A DNA stretch of 62,000 bases from Neocallimastix lanati (nom. inval.) (GCA_016946835.1 JACVTC010000053.1:312501-374500); one strand, 5' to 3'; positions 1 to 14,385 are shown, numbered from the stretch's first letter. Translations and numbers: made by a program. Notes: generated by a model from the sequence alone, not told the origin.

Positions 1-346
1 TAATAATAATAATAATAATATAAAATAAATTTTACCCTGGTCTATGAACTTTACAAAATTGAGAATAAATTAATCTATATCTAGGGGATTTCTTCCATCT
101 ATAAAAGTACTGAACAACATCCTTTCTTCTTTTAGTAGGTACTTCTTGTTTAACATATTGAAGTTCATGACCATATTTAATCTAAATTTATTTAATATAT
201 TTATATTTATATAATGTATTTAATACACGGACAAAATTTCCAAATAAAAAAAATATAATACTAGAATTAATAAATATATTTATATATTTATATATAAATA
301 TATATATATTTATATTATATATATTATAATAATTATAATTTATTAA

Positions 347-379
<33 letters not shown>

Positions 380-2681
380 TTTAATAATAATAAATAAAAA
401 CATTTACAATTCCATTTTCAAATTGTTTAATTTCAGTTTTTGACCATGTTGGTAAATCTAAATCTTTTAAAGTAATTTTTTCCATAATAGAAAAAGATTT
501 ATCAATATCATAATTACTCTTATGTAATTCTAACAGAGCACGATCAAATAAATCCATATTTTTAATTTCAGAATGACAATCTCTAACCTTCTTTATATAT
601 TCATTTACTTTTTCATCTTCCCATTCATCTGGTTTAGAATAGACTAATTCATATTTACTTCCACGTAATGCTATTGGAACATCTTGTTCTTCAAGCAAAA
701 AAAAAAAAAAAATTAATATATATATATTAATTAATAATATATTATAAATAACAATAATATTAACAATATAAACATAAATATAAATATATAAATATATATT
801 TTTTATTGATAATAGTAATAGTAATAATAATAATTATTATTATTATATATATATACCTTTAATTTTTCCACGTTTTTTCCTTCCTTTTCCTTTTGAATTA
901 TTATTATTATGATTATGATTGTGATTATTATGAATACGTTCCTGTATTTCATTTTCTAAAGCGGTATCATAGTTTGATATTTCTTCATCAAGATTCACTT
1001 TTTTTTGATTTTCAATTTCTTCAGGGGAAAGAAGATCCGGTATATCCGATTGATATTTCTTTCCAACTCTACTGCAAGTTTTTGGGAAAATATCAGTTGG
1101 ATCTAAATTATCTATTAAAAACATACAATATAAAATATAATATAATAATATTATTATAATTTAATTAATTTTATACTTATATAAATTTTAATATTTTATT
1201 AATGTTTTATATTATATATTTATATTATTTATATTTAAATATATATATATTATTTTAATTTGAAAATAGTAGAGTATCACAAACCTGTTAAAAAGGTATT
1301 TCTACGAGAAATATCACCAAAATAAATAAATGGCCATTTAGGTTCCTCAAATTCATCTGTTAATTATTATTATTATTATTATTATTATATTATTATTATT
1401 GTTATTATTATTATTATTATTATTATTAGTTGTAGTAGTAATAGTAGTAATAATGAAAAATAAATATAGTATATAAGAGAATAAATAATTTATTAGATAA
1501 ATATTAAAATTTTAAATAAATTTTGTATTTAAATTTGTATTTGTATTTGTATTTGTATTTGTATTTGAAATAGAATTATAAAAGATGTAATTATTATAGT
1601 TGTTTTATTTATTTATTTATTCATTTATATTTATAATATTTATTTTAAAATATTAATATATATTATACTTATATAAAAATAATACTAAAATAAAAAATAT
1701 ATATATATATAAATATAGATAAATAGACAGATAGATAGATATATTTAGTACCTGCATTTGGCGGAATTAAATTACGTTTTAATGGAGGTTCTTTTTCTTC
1801 CTCTTTTGATATTGAAATTTTTGAAAGTTTTTTTGATTTTTTAGGTGAATATTTTGTATTATTATTATTATTAATAATGGTGGAATGATTTCGAGATTCA
1901 TTCATTTTTAATATTAAATTAGAATCATCCATTTCATCCCCAGCCTCTTCATCTTCATTTTCCGTTAAATAACCTAAACATTCAAGACATTCCCATGCAT
2001 ATCCTTTTGATGGTTTTTTAGTCATTGGGGGATCTATACAATACATATGAAATTTTCTATGACAATGTAAACAATCTAATAAAACATCACTATCTACCCA
2101 TTTCCCACAAACAGCACATTCTCTTTTATCTACAAAATCAGGAGCTTTACCATCGTCTACAATAATAAATTTATAAGGATAAAAAGCTAAAACTAAAGTA
2201 TCTGATAAATTTCTAATTTGTTCTACCGGTACAACATCATAAAGTCTTTGACTATACCTATCATATAATTTCTCATAATAAAAGGTATCTTCCTGTTGTC
2301 GATACGATTCAAAATCTTCAATATGACTACGGTGTTTTATTATACATTTTCCTCTAATACTAGATATAGGATTAACATCATAATGCATTGTAGCAACTAT
2401 TTATAATTTATTATTATGATTATTGTTGTTGTTATTTTAATTAAATAATATTATTATATATATATATAAAAATAATAAAAAGAAAAAATAAAAGGTTATT
2501 ATTTAATTTAAATATAAAATACATAAATAATAAATAATAATATTATAAGTATAAAATAAAAATTATAAAAATACAAAATTATAAAAATATAAAATATAAA
2601 ATTATAAAATTTCTTTAAAATTTAATTTCAAATGTATAAATTTAATAATTCAATAAATATATATATATATATATTTCATCC

Positions 2682-2733
<52 letters not shown>

Positions 2734-3721
2734 TAAATGAAATCTAATTTTAAATAATAATAATAATAATAATAATAAACTAAATTCTGAAATTTCAAAT
2801 CATTAAATTAATCCATTAATCTACTGAAGAACTATAAATTTCTAAAATTTCTGATATTCATAGATAATATAGTATAATAAATTGCTAATAATAAATAAGT
2901 GATATATATAAACAAAATATAAAAAAAAATATATATATATATATATTACGTAATAATCTTGAATCAAAATTCTTCTTTTTTCCTAAAATATCTCTCGGTC
3001 TCAAAAACCATGCAATTTTAGCTTGTGTTGTACTTCCATTCTGATCTTTAACAAATTCCATAATTCTACCTAGATAATAGGCTTCATTTACATTTTCAGG
3101 ACTTTATTAATATATTACCAATGAATATTTAAATATAAAAGAAAATATAAATAAATATATATATATAGAGATAACAGACTAATATAAAACAGCTCTTTTC
3201 ATTTTTTTATCTCTTTTGTTTTTATTATTATTTTAATATTTAGCTTTGCAACAATATAATTATAAAAAACTTACGCAAGATATACAGTATCTATAATTCA
3301 TATATATTAATTTTTAAGATGTATGATTGAATATTTTTTTTTATTATTATTGTTGAAATTGTTAAAATACATTTTTAATATTATATAATAATATATAAGT
3401 TTAAAAAAATAAAAAGTTATTAAGTGATAATTAAAAAAAAAAAAAAAAAAAAAGAGAATAAAGAGTAATTATTATATATATACCATTAATTTCGTAATAT
3501 ATATCGCCTTCCTTTACTTTTTTCACTATATAAAACGAAAAATTAAATACATATATTTATATATATACACATATATTTATATTTATATATTATAAATAAG
3601 ATTTTAATAATATTAAATAAAATTATATCAGATTTCATATTAATTTCATATTTTTTTTTTAAAATAATGTATTAATATATAATAATAAAAGATAAAAACT
3701 ACCGTCAGATACATTTTCCAT
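1..3721 (-). CDS. Snt2-like chromatin protein with BAH, PHD, ELM2 and SANT domains (3' end beyond window)
   Basis: I read nine exons on the minus strand: 3703-3721, 3484-3525, 3275-3290, 2950-3101, 1752-2396, 1285-1356, 857-1111, 408-688 and 36-181. All have GT-AG borders and compatible phases, and the last donor (GTAAAA) falls at 35-30, so the gene continues to the left. The spliced part is about 542 residues. In order it shows a BAH domain (about residues 7-150, starting near EGDIYYEING), a PHD finger (about 170-217, CAVCGKW through HMYC to WECLEC), an ELM2 motif (RVGKKYQSDIPDLL) and a SANT domain split over two exons (LPTWSKTEIKQFENGI, then DVVQYFYRWKKSPRY). BAH-PHD-ELM2-SANT is the layout of fungal Snt2, a nuclear histone-binding protein of histone-demethylase/deacetylase complexes; further PHD fingers would be expected beyond the edge. 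Function is inferred from domains. An Asn run near residue 250 comes from an AAT repeat. Confidence 0.85.
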
Positions 3722-3865
3722 TATGATTTTGATAATTTTTTATTTAACTATTATATAATAGAAATTTAAAAATAAAAATAAAATAAAATAAAATCCTAAA
3801 TTCCTTTTTATTTGAAATTGCTGATAAAATTTTAACTTATTGGAATTACTTAATCTTTAAAGTGG

Positions 3866-3916
<51 letters not shown>

Positions 3917-4869
3917 AATATTTTCTTTTTTTGTTTTTTGTTTTTATGCTTTAAGTAAAATAAAATAATGGATTTATTTTAATTATTACAATATATAATA
4001 TTTTATAAAATATTATTTCTAAAAATATAGCACTTTTAAAAAAAAATAATAAATAAATGTAATATAAATTTTAAATATAATATATATGATTTTTTTTTTT
4101 TTTTAACAAAAATAAAATATTTACATAAATAATTAAATACTTTTTTATTCACATATATATATTTATTTATATATTACAATAGCTATCAAACAAAAAAATA
4201 ATAATAATTTAGCATTTTTTTAAACAATAAAAATTAATTTCATTTCTATTTTTTAAAAATTTTTTTTTTTAAATAAAACAGAAAAAAATAAGAAGGAATT
4301 AATAGTATAAAAAATATATATATTATTATTATTATTACTATAATAATAATAAAAATATTTAAATAATTTTTTTTTTAAATTTGGTTGATGAATTAGATTT
4401 TTTTTTTTTTTTTATTATTTTTATATATATTATTATATATTATACATAATATTTTTTTTAATCATTGTACAATTTTTAATTATTAAAATATTAAATATTT
4501 TATTATATGTAATCTAATCTTTTATTATTAATTAATATTAGATTTTTGATGGATTCTACTATAACTAAGATTAAAAAGGTTAGGTTAGGATTTAAATTTT
4601 ATGCATATATATATATTTTTCAGTAAATAACATCTCTAATAATTATTTTAATTATTAACCATTTACTAATAATAAAATTAGTATATTATATTCTATTAAA
4701 TTCTTTTTTTATTTTTTTGTATATTTTTAATTAATATCGAATAAAAAGATTTATATAATATATTAAAATATATTTTTATTAAATAAGTTATTGATATTAC
4801 TAAAAAAAAAAAAAATGTATAAATTATACTTACTGTATTGAAGAAATACTTTTCAAAAAGTATAAAGTT
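3722..4869. other. Intergenic AT-rich DNA with long poly(A)
   Basis: This stretch lies between the start of the Snt2-like gene and the last exon of the PMP3-type gene, both on the minus strand. It should hold the promoter of the first and the 3' UTR of the second. I see an uninterrupted A run of more than 40 bases near 3867-3914 and several T runs, but no coding pattern and no recognisable RNA gene. Confidence 0.6.
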
Positions 4870-5076
4870 TTATTTTTTTAAGAATACTAAAAATAAAATT
4901 AATTTTAATTAATAATAAATATGAAAGTATATTAGTTAAATGTAAATGAAATTAAAATATTAACAATAAATTATATACAAATAAAATTTATGATAACTAT
5001 TTATAATAATTATTTTTCTCTCTGTTGTATCATTTATTATATTTTAAAAATAATCATTATTAAATTATATTATTAC

Positions 5077-5113
<37 letters not shown>

Positions 5114-5784
5114 TAAATTGAATAATAATAAATTATATTATATTATTTTATTTATTAAATTGAGTAATTTGATACTTTTATCTCGAAATAATGTTTTAAA
5201 AATTTTTAATTATTATTTAGTAACGGCATATTATATAAACTTTTAGATATATATAAACATTTTGTTAAATTTATAAAATATTAAATAAAAAAAGAAATAA
5301 TACAATTTTTACATTATATATTAAATATTTATTAGTATTATTATTATCATTATTACTATTTTTTTTTTTTTTAATTTTTTACTTACAGGCATGAACAATA
5401 CCACAAACGTACAGACCTAATATAGTTAATAATATATTAATAGCAAGATCTTTACCGCATCCTCTATAAAATTTAACATATTATAGATATTTATATTTTA
5501 ATAAATAATTAAGTGTTAAAATTAAATGTTGAGAATATTAATAATAAATGAATAAATGTAATAGTAATATATAATTGATTAAATATAATAATAATATATA
5601 AAAGACTAAGTACAATTATAATATATATTAATTATTTTATATTTTTGTAATTTATATATCCATGAAAAGAATTAGTTATATATAAAATTTTAATAATTTT
5701 GTTTCACCTTTCAAGAAATACACCTAATGGAGGAAAAAGAAGAGCAAAGATGATTTTGAAAGTGTCACTGAAAGTTAAAGGCAT
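4870..5784 (-). CDS. PMP3/UPF0057-family small membrane proteolipid
   Basis: Three minus-strand exons, 5708-5784, 5387-5463 and 4870-4886, join in phase to give 56 residues plus TAA. The protein starts MPLTFSDTFKIIFALFPPLG and continues through VFLERGCGKDL, NILLTILG and GIVHALFLKK. This is the PMP3 (UPF0057, stress-induced proteolipid) signature: two short transmembrane helices around a conserved R-G-C-G-K-D loop, at the family's usual 50-60 residues. In yeast the family protein sits in the plasma membrane and affects membrane potential and cation tolerance. The first two exons are certain by motif. The 17-base third exon is chosen because the second intron has a perfect GTAAGT donor, the acceptor follows TTTATTTTTAG, and the joined end LFLKK resembles family tails. 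Reading through the donor would instead end the protein in two residues. Confidence 0.85.
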
Positions 5785-6238
5785 AATTACTCAAAATAAA
5801 TTATTAAAATAATAATATTTAATTAATAAATTATTTTATAAATCAATATTGCTTTAAAATAAGAATGCTTATTTTTATTTTTTTGTTACAAATTTTTTAT
5901 TATTTATATAAAATTTTTTTTTAAACTTTTTTAAAAGTATAAATATTATATATACGTTTTTTGTTAATTAATAGTAATAAAAAAAAAATTAATTATTGTA
6001 TAAAAATTTTTAAAGATCGTTTTGATCATTTTTTTGTTATTACCAATGATAAGAGATTTAATTTAAACTATAAAAAATTCTCTCTCGTTGTTATAGTACT
6101 TTTATGTTTATATATTGTTTGATTATTTTCTCTAATTATTATTATTATTAAATATATATATATATATATATATATTTTTTATTATTAAATACATATATAT
6201 GTATATATATATATATTTTTACTATTAAATACATATAA

Positions 6239-6272
<34 letters not shown>

Positions 6273-6555
6273 TTTATTATAATTAATATAAAGTTATAAA
6301 TCTATAATTATATTATATCTCATATTTAATATATATATATATATATATATAAAATTAAACTACTAAAAATTGTCATAATTATATCTCATATTTAATATAT
6401 ATATATAAACTACTAAAAAAATTGTCATAATTATATTATATCTCATATTTTATATATATATTATTATATAAATAAACTACTAAAAATTGTCGAAGAATTC
6501 ACATTAAATATTAATAATGTTGATAAAAAGTTTATTAAAATTTATTTATTAAATT

Positions 6556-6792
6556 AAAAATAATTAATAAATAATAAATACCAACTAATACTGGCAAAAA
6601 ATAAGGTATAAAATTATTTTAATATTTTTTTTTTCACAAAAAATTAAACATGCAAAAACAAAACACAACAAAATAAAACAAAAATTAAAAAATAGTATTA
6701 TTTTTTATCTTAAAAAAATAATTAATAAATAATAAATACCAACTAATACTGGCAAAAAATAAGGTATAAAATTATTTTAATATTTTTTTTTT
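6556..6792. repeat. 79-base direct repeat, two copies 158 bases apart
   Basis: Bases 6556-6634 recur almost identically at 6714-6792. Both copies contain ACCAACTAATACTGGC followed by the same AT-rich tail ending in a T run. The spacer is low complexity. No coding or mobile-element features accompany them. Confidence 0.75.
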
Positions 6793-7226
6793 CTAATTAT
6801 TTTTGACATAAGAGTTTATTTAGAATAAGATGTTAAATAATATTAATTCCAATGAGATGAGTTAATATATAAATTCTATTTTTTGACAATAAAAGAAAAA
6901 AAAAAGTGATAATTAAATAAAGAGTTTAAAAAAATATTTGTTACTGAATTAATTTAAAAAGAATTAAACTTTTGAATAATTGTTATAGAATAAACTTTTA
7001 CTTTTTCCTTATTAATAATTATTATTATTATTTAAAAATATAAATGAGAAGTAATAATAAACCATTAATTCAAATTTTATTTTTCAAGATAAAAATTTTT
7101 GGTTATTTCCATTTAAAATTATAACCGAAATTACAAAACCAAACCAAACACAAAATTATTTTATTCGCTAGATTTTGAATAAAGAAAGTTTGATTCATAT
7201 AATATATATATTTTATAAGATAAATG

Positions 7227-7270
<44 letters not shown>

Positions 7271-8328
7271 CAAATAAATCTTAATAATTAAATAAAGTGG
7301 TCATAATGAAATTATTGCTTTTTTTCATAATTAAATAAAGTAGTCATAATGAAATTAATGATTTTTTTATAACTATAAATCTTATTTATTTTTTAAATTT
7401 TATATTATATATTTTTTAAATATTTTATTTTTTTTAATATGAACTTTCAAATTTTAATTATTAATTATTAAATTGTTATTTTTTTTTTATCATTTTTTTA
7501 TTTATTAATTATTTATTTAATCATTTTTTATTTTTATTATTATTATTATTTTTTATTTTTTTCATAATATTTTATTTTTCTTTTATTTTTTTTAATTTCT
7601 TTATTATTTTTTTTATTATTTTTTATTTTATTATAATTTTTATCATCTTTTATTATTTTACTATCCATTTTTACTATTATATTTTATATTTTATACTTTT
7701 TGTATTCATTTATTTTCTTACTCTTAATGAAAATTTAATTAATAATTAAAGTTTAAAAATCAAATGGTACAATCCATCCAAAATAAATTAATTTTAAAAT
7801 ATGGAATAAATTAATTAATATAGAATATAATTATAAAATATATTAACTTAATTTATTGATAATGTTACGTCTCACAATGATTATTTATTATTTTATTAAT
7901 TAAAAAGTCTAAATATTAGAAAATAAATTAAATAATTTAAATTTTAAAAGTAATTAAATTAAATCAATATAATTTCGTTAATATAACATAAACTACTTCA
8001 TATATTATAACAATACAAAATAAATATTAATAATATAAATAAGATAAATAACATATGAATATAAAATGAATATCAGTATAAATTTGAATATAAATATAAA
8101 TATAAACATATATATAAATATATGAATATAAATATATGAATATAAATTTGAAATATAAATATTTATGAATGGTTTATTTGTTTATGAATTAAGTATAAGG
8201 GATGGTTAATTAAGTTACCATAAAGTAAATGAAAAAAAAAAAGTGAGAAAGTTTAATTATATATAAAAAACAATAAAGAAAAAAAAATTCCAAAAGATAC
8301 CAAAATAAGATAAAAAAAACAATAATCA

Positions 8329-8364
<36 letters not shown>

Positions 8365-8724
8365 ACCGGAAATATAATGAAGACTAAATAAAGAAAAGTT
8401 AAAAAAAAGAAAAAAAAATATAAGAATATATAATTATAATTTTTAAATTGTGATTAACGAGAGGGAGGGGACAATAGAGCCTTCCTTAAAAGTATTAAAC
8501 TCTCATTGGATTCTTTAAATATTTAAATATCTTATAAATGAATCATGATTATCTAATATTAATTATTTAATAATTAAAAGCAATTAAATGGTTAAACATT
8601 GTTTATAAATATTTCAAATAAATTAAGTTATTATTAATAAATCAAATGTCATTAATGTTAATTTTAATTTTTATTATAATTATACTTTAAAATAGTTAAG
8701 CTATATAATAGAAATATAAAATAT

Positions 8725-8765
<41 letters not shown>

Positions 8766-9991
8766 TATAACGAATAGTATTATCCTTTTATTAAAATGAT
8801 GAATCGTGAACATTTAGAATTTTCAATTATTAGTATTATACTAATTATAATCATTATTTTATTATATAATTAAAAAATAGAGAGAAAATAACTTATTAAT
8901 TTTATTAAACGAATAAAGATAATAATTAATAAAAGATTAATAATTTAATTTTTATATTATTTTTATAATTTACATTATTGTATATTATTTTTTTCTTTCA
9001 TACATCATTATCTTTATAAATATTTAATAGTAATGCTTTTATAATTATTAATTATTTTCATATATTTAATAGTTTTCTTTTATAATTATAAATTATATTC
9101 ACATACTTATTAGTTATTCTTTGGTAATTATAAATTATATATTTAATAGTTATTCTTTTATAATTATTAATTATCTCTATATCTATATATTTAATATCAT
9201 CATATAGCTTATTAATTATTTGATGATTATTTAATATTCATTATTATTAATTATTATTATTTTATATGATGATTATTTAATTATTTAATATTCATTATTA
9301 TTAATTATTATTATTTTATATAAATTTTGTTAAATTATTAAGCGAATAAATCTAAAATAATGAAATATATATTAATTATTATTATTATTAATTTGTTTAT
9401 TTATATTAATTAAATTTTTTTTTATTTTTTTTTATTTTTTCTTTTCTAAAAGTATTGTTAAAAACTAAAAACTTTAAAAGATAAAAAAACAAAAAAAGTA
9501 AAACAAAAATAATATATAATCTATTATAAAAATATTATTTAATATTGGTGAATACTAATTTGTAAACTGTCATAATATATTATTTAATTACTGTGAATTT
9601 CAACTTTAAATTCTATCTAAAATAGTATTAAATATTATCCAAAATTTTACATTAAATTTTAAAGTTTTAAGAAAATTAATTTGATATTGTTTTTTTTTTT
9701 TTTTTTATTTAAAATTTTATTTATATTAATATTAAACTTTATAATATACATTTATATATATATATTTATTATATTATGTTTTATTCATTTATTATATATA
9801 TTATTATTTTATTATATATAATTATTTATTTATTATGCTTTATTTATTTCATTATTTCATAATTTTATTCATTTTATTTTTCTATTCATTATTTATTTAT
9901 TCATTCATTATTTATTTATTCATTCATTATATTTTATTGATTTTTTTTTCAAGGATTAAATTATTGAATTTGAAATATTAAATTTATATAA

Positions 9992-10031
<40 letters not shown>

Positions 10032-10279
10032 CTATTATCACGGTTAATTCCATATTAAATTATTAAGTATATATTATTAAAATTTTAGAATAAAGTTAAG
10101 GGGTATATAAATATTTTTATATTAGCTTTTTTTTTTTTTTTTTTTTTTTTATTTTTTTTTTTTTATTAATATAGAGGAAATATTGTCAATATATATTATT
10201 TTTCATTTGGTATGAAAATTTGAATTTGAGCTGAAAATATTTACATATAAAGCCCAATATAGATAATTGAATACAAATT

Positions 10280-10324
10280 TTAGTAGTATATTTCGATATA
10301 CTTAAAAGTATAAAATATACTACT
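10280..10324. repeat. Inverted repeat upstream of the Asn-rich membrane protein gene
   Basis: GTAGTATATTT near 10283 is followed by its reverse complement AAATATACTAC near 10313, leaving a loop of about 20 bases. It lies about 60 bases before the possible first exon of the next gene, so it could be promoter or 5' UTR structure. No function is claimed. Confidence 0.4.
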
Positions 10325-10389
10325 TTAGAAAAGTTTAAAATAATAAATAAAAAGAAAGTTAAATATATTATTCATATATAATTGTCAAG

Positions 10390-10931
10390 ATGAAACTAGA
10401 AAAAAGAGGTATATTATTTTAGTATAAATATATATATTTAAAATTGTATATTTATTTGAATTTAATAACAATTCAATAATAGTTTTTATTATAAGTGAAT
10501 TTTTATATTTATAAATAGTTATAATTATTTTATTTTATTTTATTTTTTTTTATAAAATATTTAGATATATTATTATATTAAATGTATTAATATTTTAAAT
10601 TGCGTATATAAAAATTTTATTTTGTACAATATAATAATACGAAGATACAAAATGTGCATTTATATTTGATTATAATCAATGCGTTACAAATCCAAATTGT
10701 GTATGGTGTGATAGTGGATTTAATTGTATGAATTCTTATGGTAAACCAAGAACATCGGTTTGTCCTGTACCTACAAATTGTGATCCTACAAAAGCTAATT
10801 GCTATACTGGAAGATTTGATTTTGGTAGTGGTTGGCATTTTGATTCAAATCCTAATTGTAATGCATGTATGGGTTATTTTAAATGTGGTTCAGACTGTCA
10901 AAAATCAATTAAGGCACATGGGTCTGGTATG

Positions 10932-10965
<34 letters not shown>

Positions 10966-11889
10966 TTTATTATTATCATTTTTAATAAATAGCTTGATAA
11001 TTAAGTGTAAATATTTTAGTTAATATTTCAATATATTTTTGAGAATAAAAATAATTATATAGATATATTTTAAAGTTTTTATTTTATTTTATTTTATTTT
11101 ATTTTATTTATTTTTTTTTTTTGTTAATTATATTTCAATATATTTTGAGAATAGAAACATAATATAATATATATAAATATATATATATATTTTGATGTAT
11201 TTAGTTATTAGTAATTATTAATATATATTTTAATAATATATTATATTGAATATATTGCTATAATATATTTTATTATAGTTAATAATAATGGAAAAGTAGG
11301 TGTAAATAACAACAAAGCTAATAATAAAAACAAAGTTAATAATAAAGTCAATACAAATAATAAAGTTAATACAAATAATAATGGCAATACTAAAGCTAAT
11401 GTCAACTCAACTAAAAATAAAAATCAAGTAGCAAATCAAAATGCAAATACTGTAAATAGAGATATTAATACCAACGCAAATAATGCAAATATTGTTAATA
11501 ATACAAATAATGTTAATAATGCTAATACCAATATAAATAATAATTCAAATATTAATTCTAGTGGTTTAAGTCCTATCACCAGCACTACTGTTCAAAATGA
11601 TGGTAGCAATACCCAAGAAGGTGTCATTAATAATTCAAATCAAGATCTTCAAGATTCAAATCCTAGTTACACTATAGAAAATAATTCATCGTTACAAACA
11701 GATTCCAAAAGTGAAACTAAAGGTATTGGTAAATTTATGCCAATAGCATTACCAATACTTTTTATAGGTTTAATGATTTTGATTTATATTTATAGAAAAA
11801 AGATAATGGAATTTTATAGAAAATTGTTTTCGAAAAAGGAAGACTTTAGTAGTGATTTCAATAAAAGACGTTTTACCATTCTTAGTTAA
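10390..11889 (+). CDS. Cys-rich (PSI-like), Asn-rich single-pass membrane protein; 5' end uncertain
   Basis: Two exons are clear: 10645-10926 and 11279-11889, the second ending in TAA. The first encodes a Cys-rich module of about 94 residues starting CAFIFDYNQC, with NPNCVWCDSGFNC, a spacing like PSI/plexin-repeat domains, then CPVPTNC and CNACMGYFKCGSDC. The second encodes an Asn/Thr-rich linker of about 140 residues, one transmembrane helix (IALPILFIGLMILIYIY), a basic stop-transfer RKK and a short cytoplasmic tail ending RRFTILS. This suggests a cell-surface protein with the Cys-rich part outside. The start is unresolved. A 19-base exon at 10390-10408 (MKLEKR) joins in phase, but it gives no signal peptide, so the true 5' exons may lie upstream. 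The ligand or partner cannot be told from sequence. Confidence 0.6.
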
Positions 11890-12575
11890 TTCAAAAGATT
11901 AAGGATTTATAATAAAAAAAATTTTTTTTTTTTTTCGATTTTTGATTTTATTTTCCTACTACTTAAATATGAAAGGATTGATTTTTTTTATTTAACTTTT
12001 AATTTAATTAATATCAGTATTAATATAGAAAAAATTATTAGAAAAAACATGAAATATAATCATATTATAAATATATTTATATATATTTTCCATTAATAAT
12101 TAATTATATTTACATAAAAAATAATAAATATATATATCTATATATATTTTTAATTAATAAATTCATTGTTTTATAAAATATTTAATATACATATATATAA
12201 ATTAATTATATCTAGGTTAGATCATTAATGAAAATATTTAAAAATAGGTTTTATCATTGCAATTACTTTAATAGTTATTTATAAAAAAAAAAAAAGATAC
12301 ATATATATATTTTTTTATAGAGATAAAACTTTTTTATTTAGTATTAATTATTATATAAAGTTTTTAAATACTTTATTATAAAAAAAAAATAAAATAAAAT
12401 AAAAGAGAAAAGAAAAAAATTCATTATTCAAAAGAAAAATTTATAATACATACATTTTTTTTAATAAAAACAAAGAAAAAAAAATAAAAATAAAAATAAA
12501 AATAAAGGTAAGTTAAGAGCAAAGAAAAAAAATCATTTTTTATGAATTTTAATATATATACATATAAACAAAAAC

Positions 12576-12641
<66 letters not shown>

Positions 12642-13214
12642 TATAAAAATAATAAACAATAAATAAAAATAAATAAAATAAATAAATAAAATAAATAAAA
12701 CATATTAATAAATATGTAAATGTCTTTTATTTTATAATTAATTTTACATATAAAAATTTGGGGGAGGTTGCATTGAGCAATTTTCACGTGATATATATAA
12801 ATTTGTGGCTATAGATATTTTATGCTACATAATATTATTTTATTGTATTATTTTGTTATTTCAAATTTTAAATTAATTATTAAGTGAATAATTAAATAAA
12901 TCATATAATGGTTAGATTTTATGATTTTAATTCTTTTATTTAAATGCTATTAATAAAAAAATTATATAAAAATATAAATGTTATTAAAAATATAAATATT
13001 ATTAATAATAATTCTTTTATTTAAATGTTATTAAAAAAATAATAGTTATAATGATAAAATTATTAATTATAGAGACGTATTTGAATATTTATTTAAACTG
13101 TATAAATTTAATAAGCTTTATAAATTAAATTTTTGAATGACAGAATACTGATTATTTCGTTTGGTTATTCCTCATTTTTTAATTTTTTATTATAAAATAA
13201 TATTTATATTATAT
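11890..13214. other. Low-complexity intergenic DNA
   Basis: This is AT-rich sequence with A-, T- and TA-runs. A slightly richer patch at 12757-12795 contains CACGTG. I see no exon pattern. Hydrophobic frames here come from A/T repeats. Confidence 0.5.
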
Positions 13215-14229
13215 TATTTAAATCAGTTAAACAATCAAACCACAAATTAATAGTATTATTTCTATCACATTTAGTATCAATTAACTTGGTTTCAATATTT
13301 TTGTAGCGTTCAATTAAGACACTGATTTCATTAGCTTTATTTATTGCTCTTTTTTTTATTTTCTAAATTCCTCTTATTTTTCTTTGATAATCATAATATG
13401 GTAAATGTTCAAGTTCATTTAATTTATCTTTTAATTTATAATAAGATGGTATTGTTAGAAATAAATTATTTAAATAACTATTGATTCTGCAATTATAATA
13501 TTATTGTTACATGTATTAGCTTTTTTTTTAATTTTTTAAATATTTTATATATTTCTTGTTCTTTATTTTATAATATTGCAAAAGAAGTAGTGTAAAAACT
13601 ATCTAATTCTTTAGCGTAAGTTCTTGTAATAAATATTTGATAACTAAATTTAGGGGCAATAAAAAATGTACCATCAACAAATATATCATCATTATATTCC
13701 CTAAATAATTTTACTTGAAAAGGAGATTGAAAAATTATTAAATTAATATTTTTTGAATATCATAAAATTTTCACCTCACTTTGTTTTATAATATTCAGAT
13801 TCATTAGAAATTTCAGTAAATGTTGTTACATTGGATGGTAGTTTTTATTTAAATTTCTTGATATTTGGGATTTAATTGAATTATATTCTGAACATATAAA
13901 TCACATTTCCTTAGAAATTTTATTATATAGGGGTTTTATTTTTATACCATAAGGAATTGAACTTTTTTTCAATTCCATCTTTAATTTTATGTTTCATTAT
14001 AGATAGAGATACATCGTATTCTTTTTCAGGATGATTATGTGAACTATCATATTTTAAGATTTCTTTCTTATCATTTAAAATAATAAAAGATTTACATTTA
14101 TTTCTGTACATAAACTTTTGAATTATCTTTTCTTATATATGAAAAATTAAATTTATTTTTTTTATTAATAATAATTTATTTTTTTCCTTTGTTAGACTCA
14201 CTTATATCGATAATAAGATTTTTTTCCAT
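13215..14229 (-). pseudogene. Decayed FLYWCH zinc-finger / MULE-type transposase
   Basis: Fragments in more than one minus-strand frame line up as one broken gene. From the ATG near 14229 come NLIIDISESNKGK, then a FLYWCH-like stretch containing FNFSYIRKDNSKVYVQ and DSSHNHPEKEYDVSL. Further on (about 13720-13590) is DDIFVDGTFFIAPKFSYQIF, which resembles the start of the MULE/FAR1-type transposase core, where a DGTF motif carries a catalytic Asp. The remainder runs through LEHLPYYDYQRKIRG to LWFDCLTDL near 13220. Several stops and frameshifts interrupt it, for example after TTSFAIL and after YDYQRKIRGI. The family is inferred from motif resemblance, and some of this lineage are domesticated genes, but this copy is plainly dead. 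Confidence 0.6.
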
Positions 14230-14385
14230 TTCTATATTTTTATAAATATTTTTTAATTATATAATTAAAATTATTATATTAATTATCCAATATTATTCTA
14301 TATACTAATTTTGAAAAATTAGTTTTTCAATTATTTGTAAAAAAAAAATAAATAAATAAATAATGTAATAGTAAGTACAAGTATA

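Larger units (their letters stand above)
5785..10389. other. 4.6 kb low-complexity intergenic region
   Basis: This is AT-rich DNA with (TA)n, (ATT)n, poly(T) and poly(A) tracts. Poly(T) tracts of about 40 bases lie near 7229-7270 and 8725-8763. Short duplications occur, including a roughly 80-base direct repeat listed separately and a roughly 47-base tandem pair at about 7283-7370. A slightly GC-richer patch sits at 8460-8500. I find no exon with convincing splice borders on either strand. Confidence 0.5.

Noticed and set aside
4568-4595. Telomere-like GGTTAGGTTAGG
   Set aside because: Only two units, with no array and no chromosome-end context.
12533-12787. 84-codon minus-strand frame
   Set aside because: It consists mostly of Phe, Tyr, Ile and Leu from A/T runs and shows no domain or splice context.
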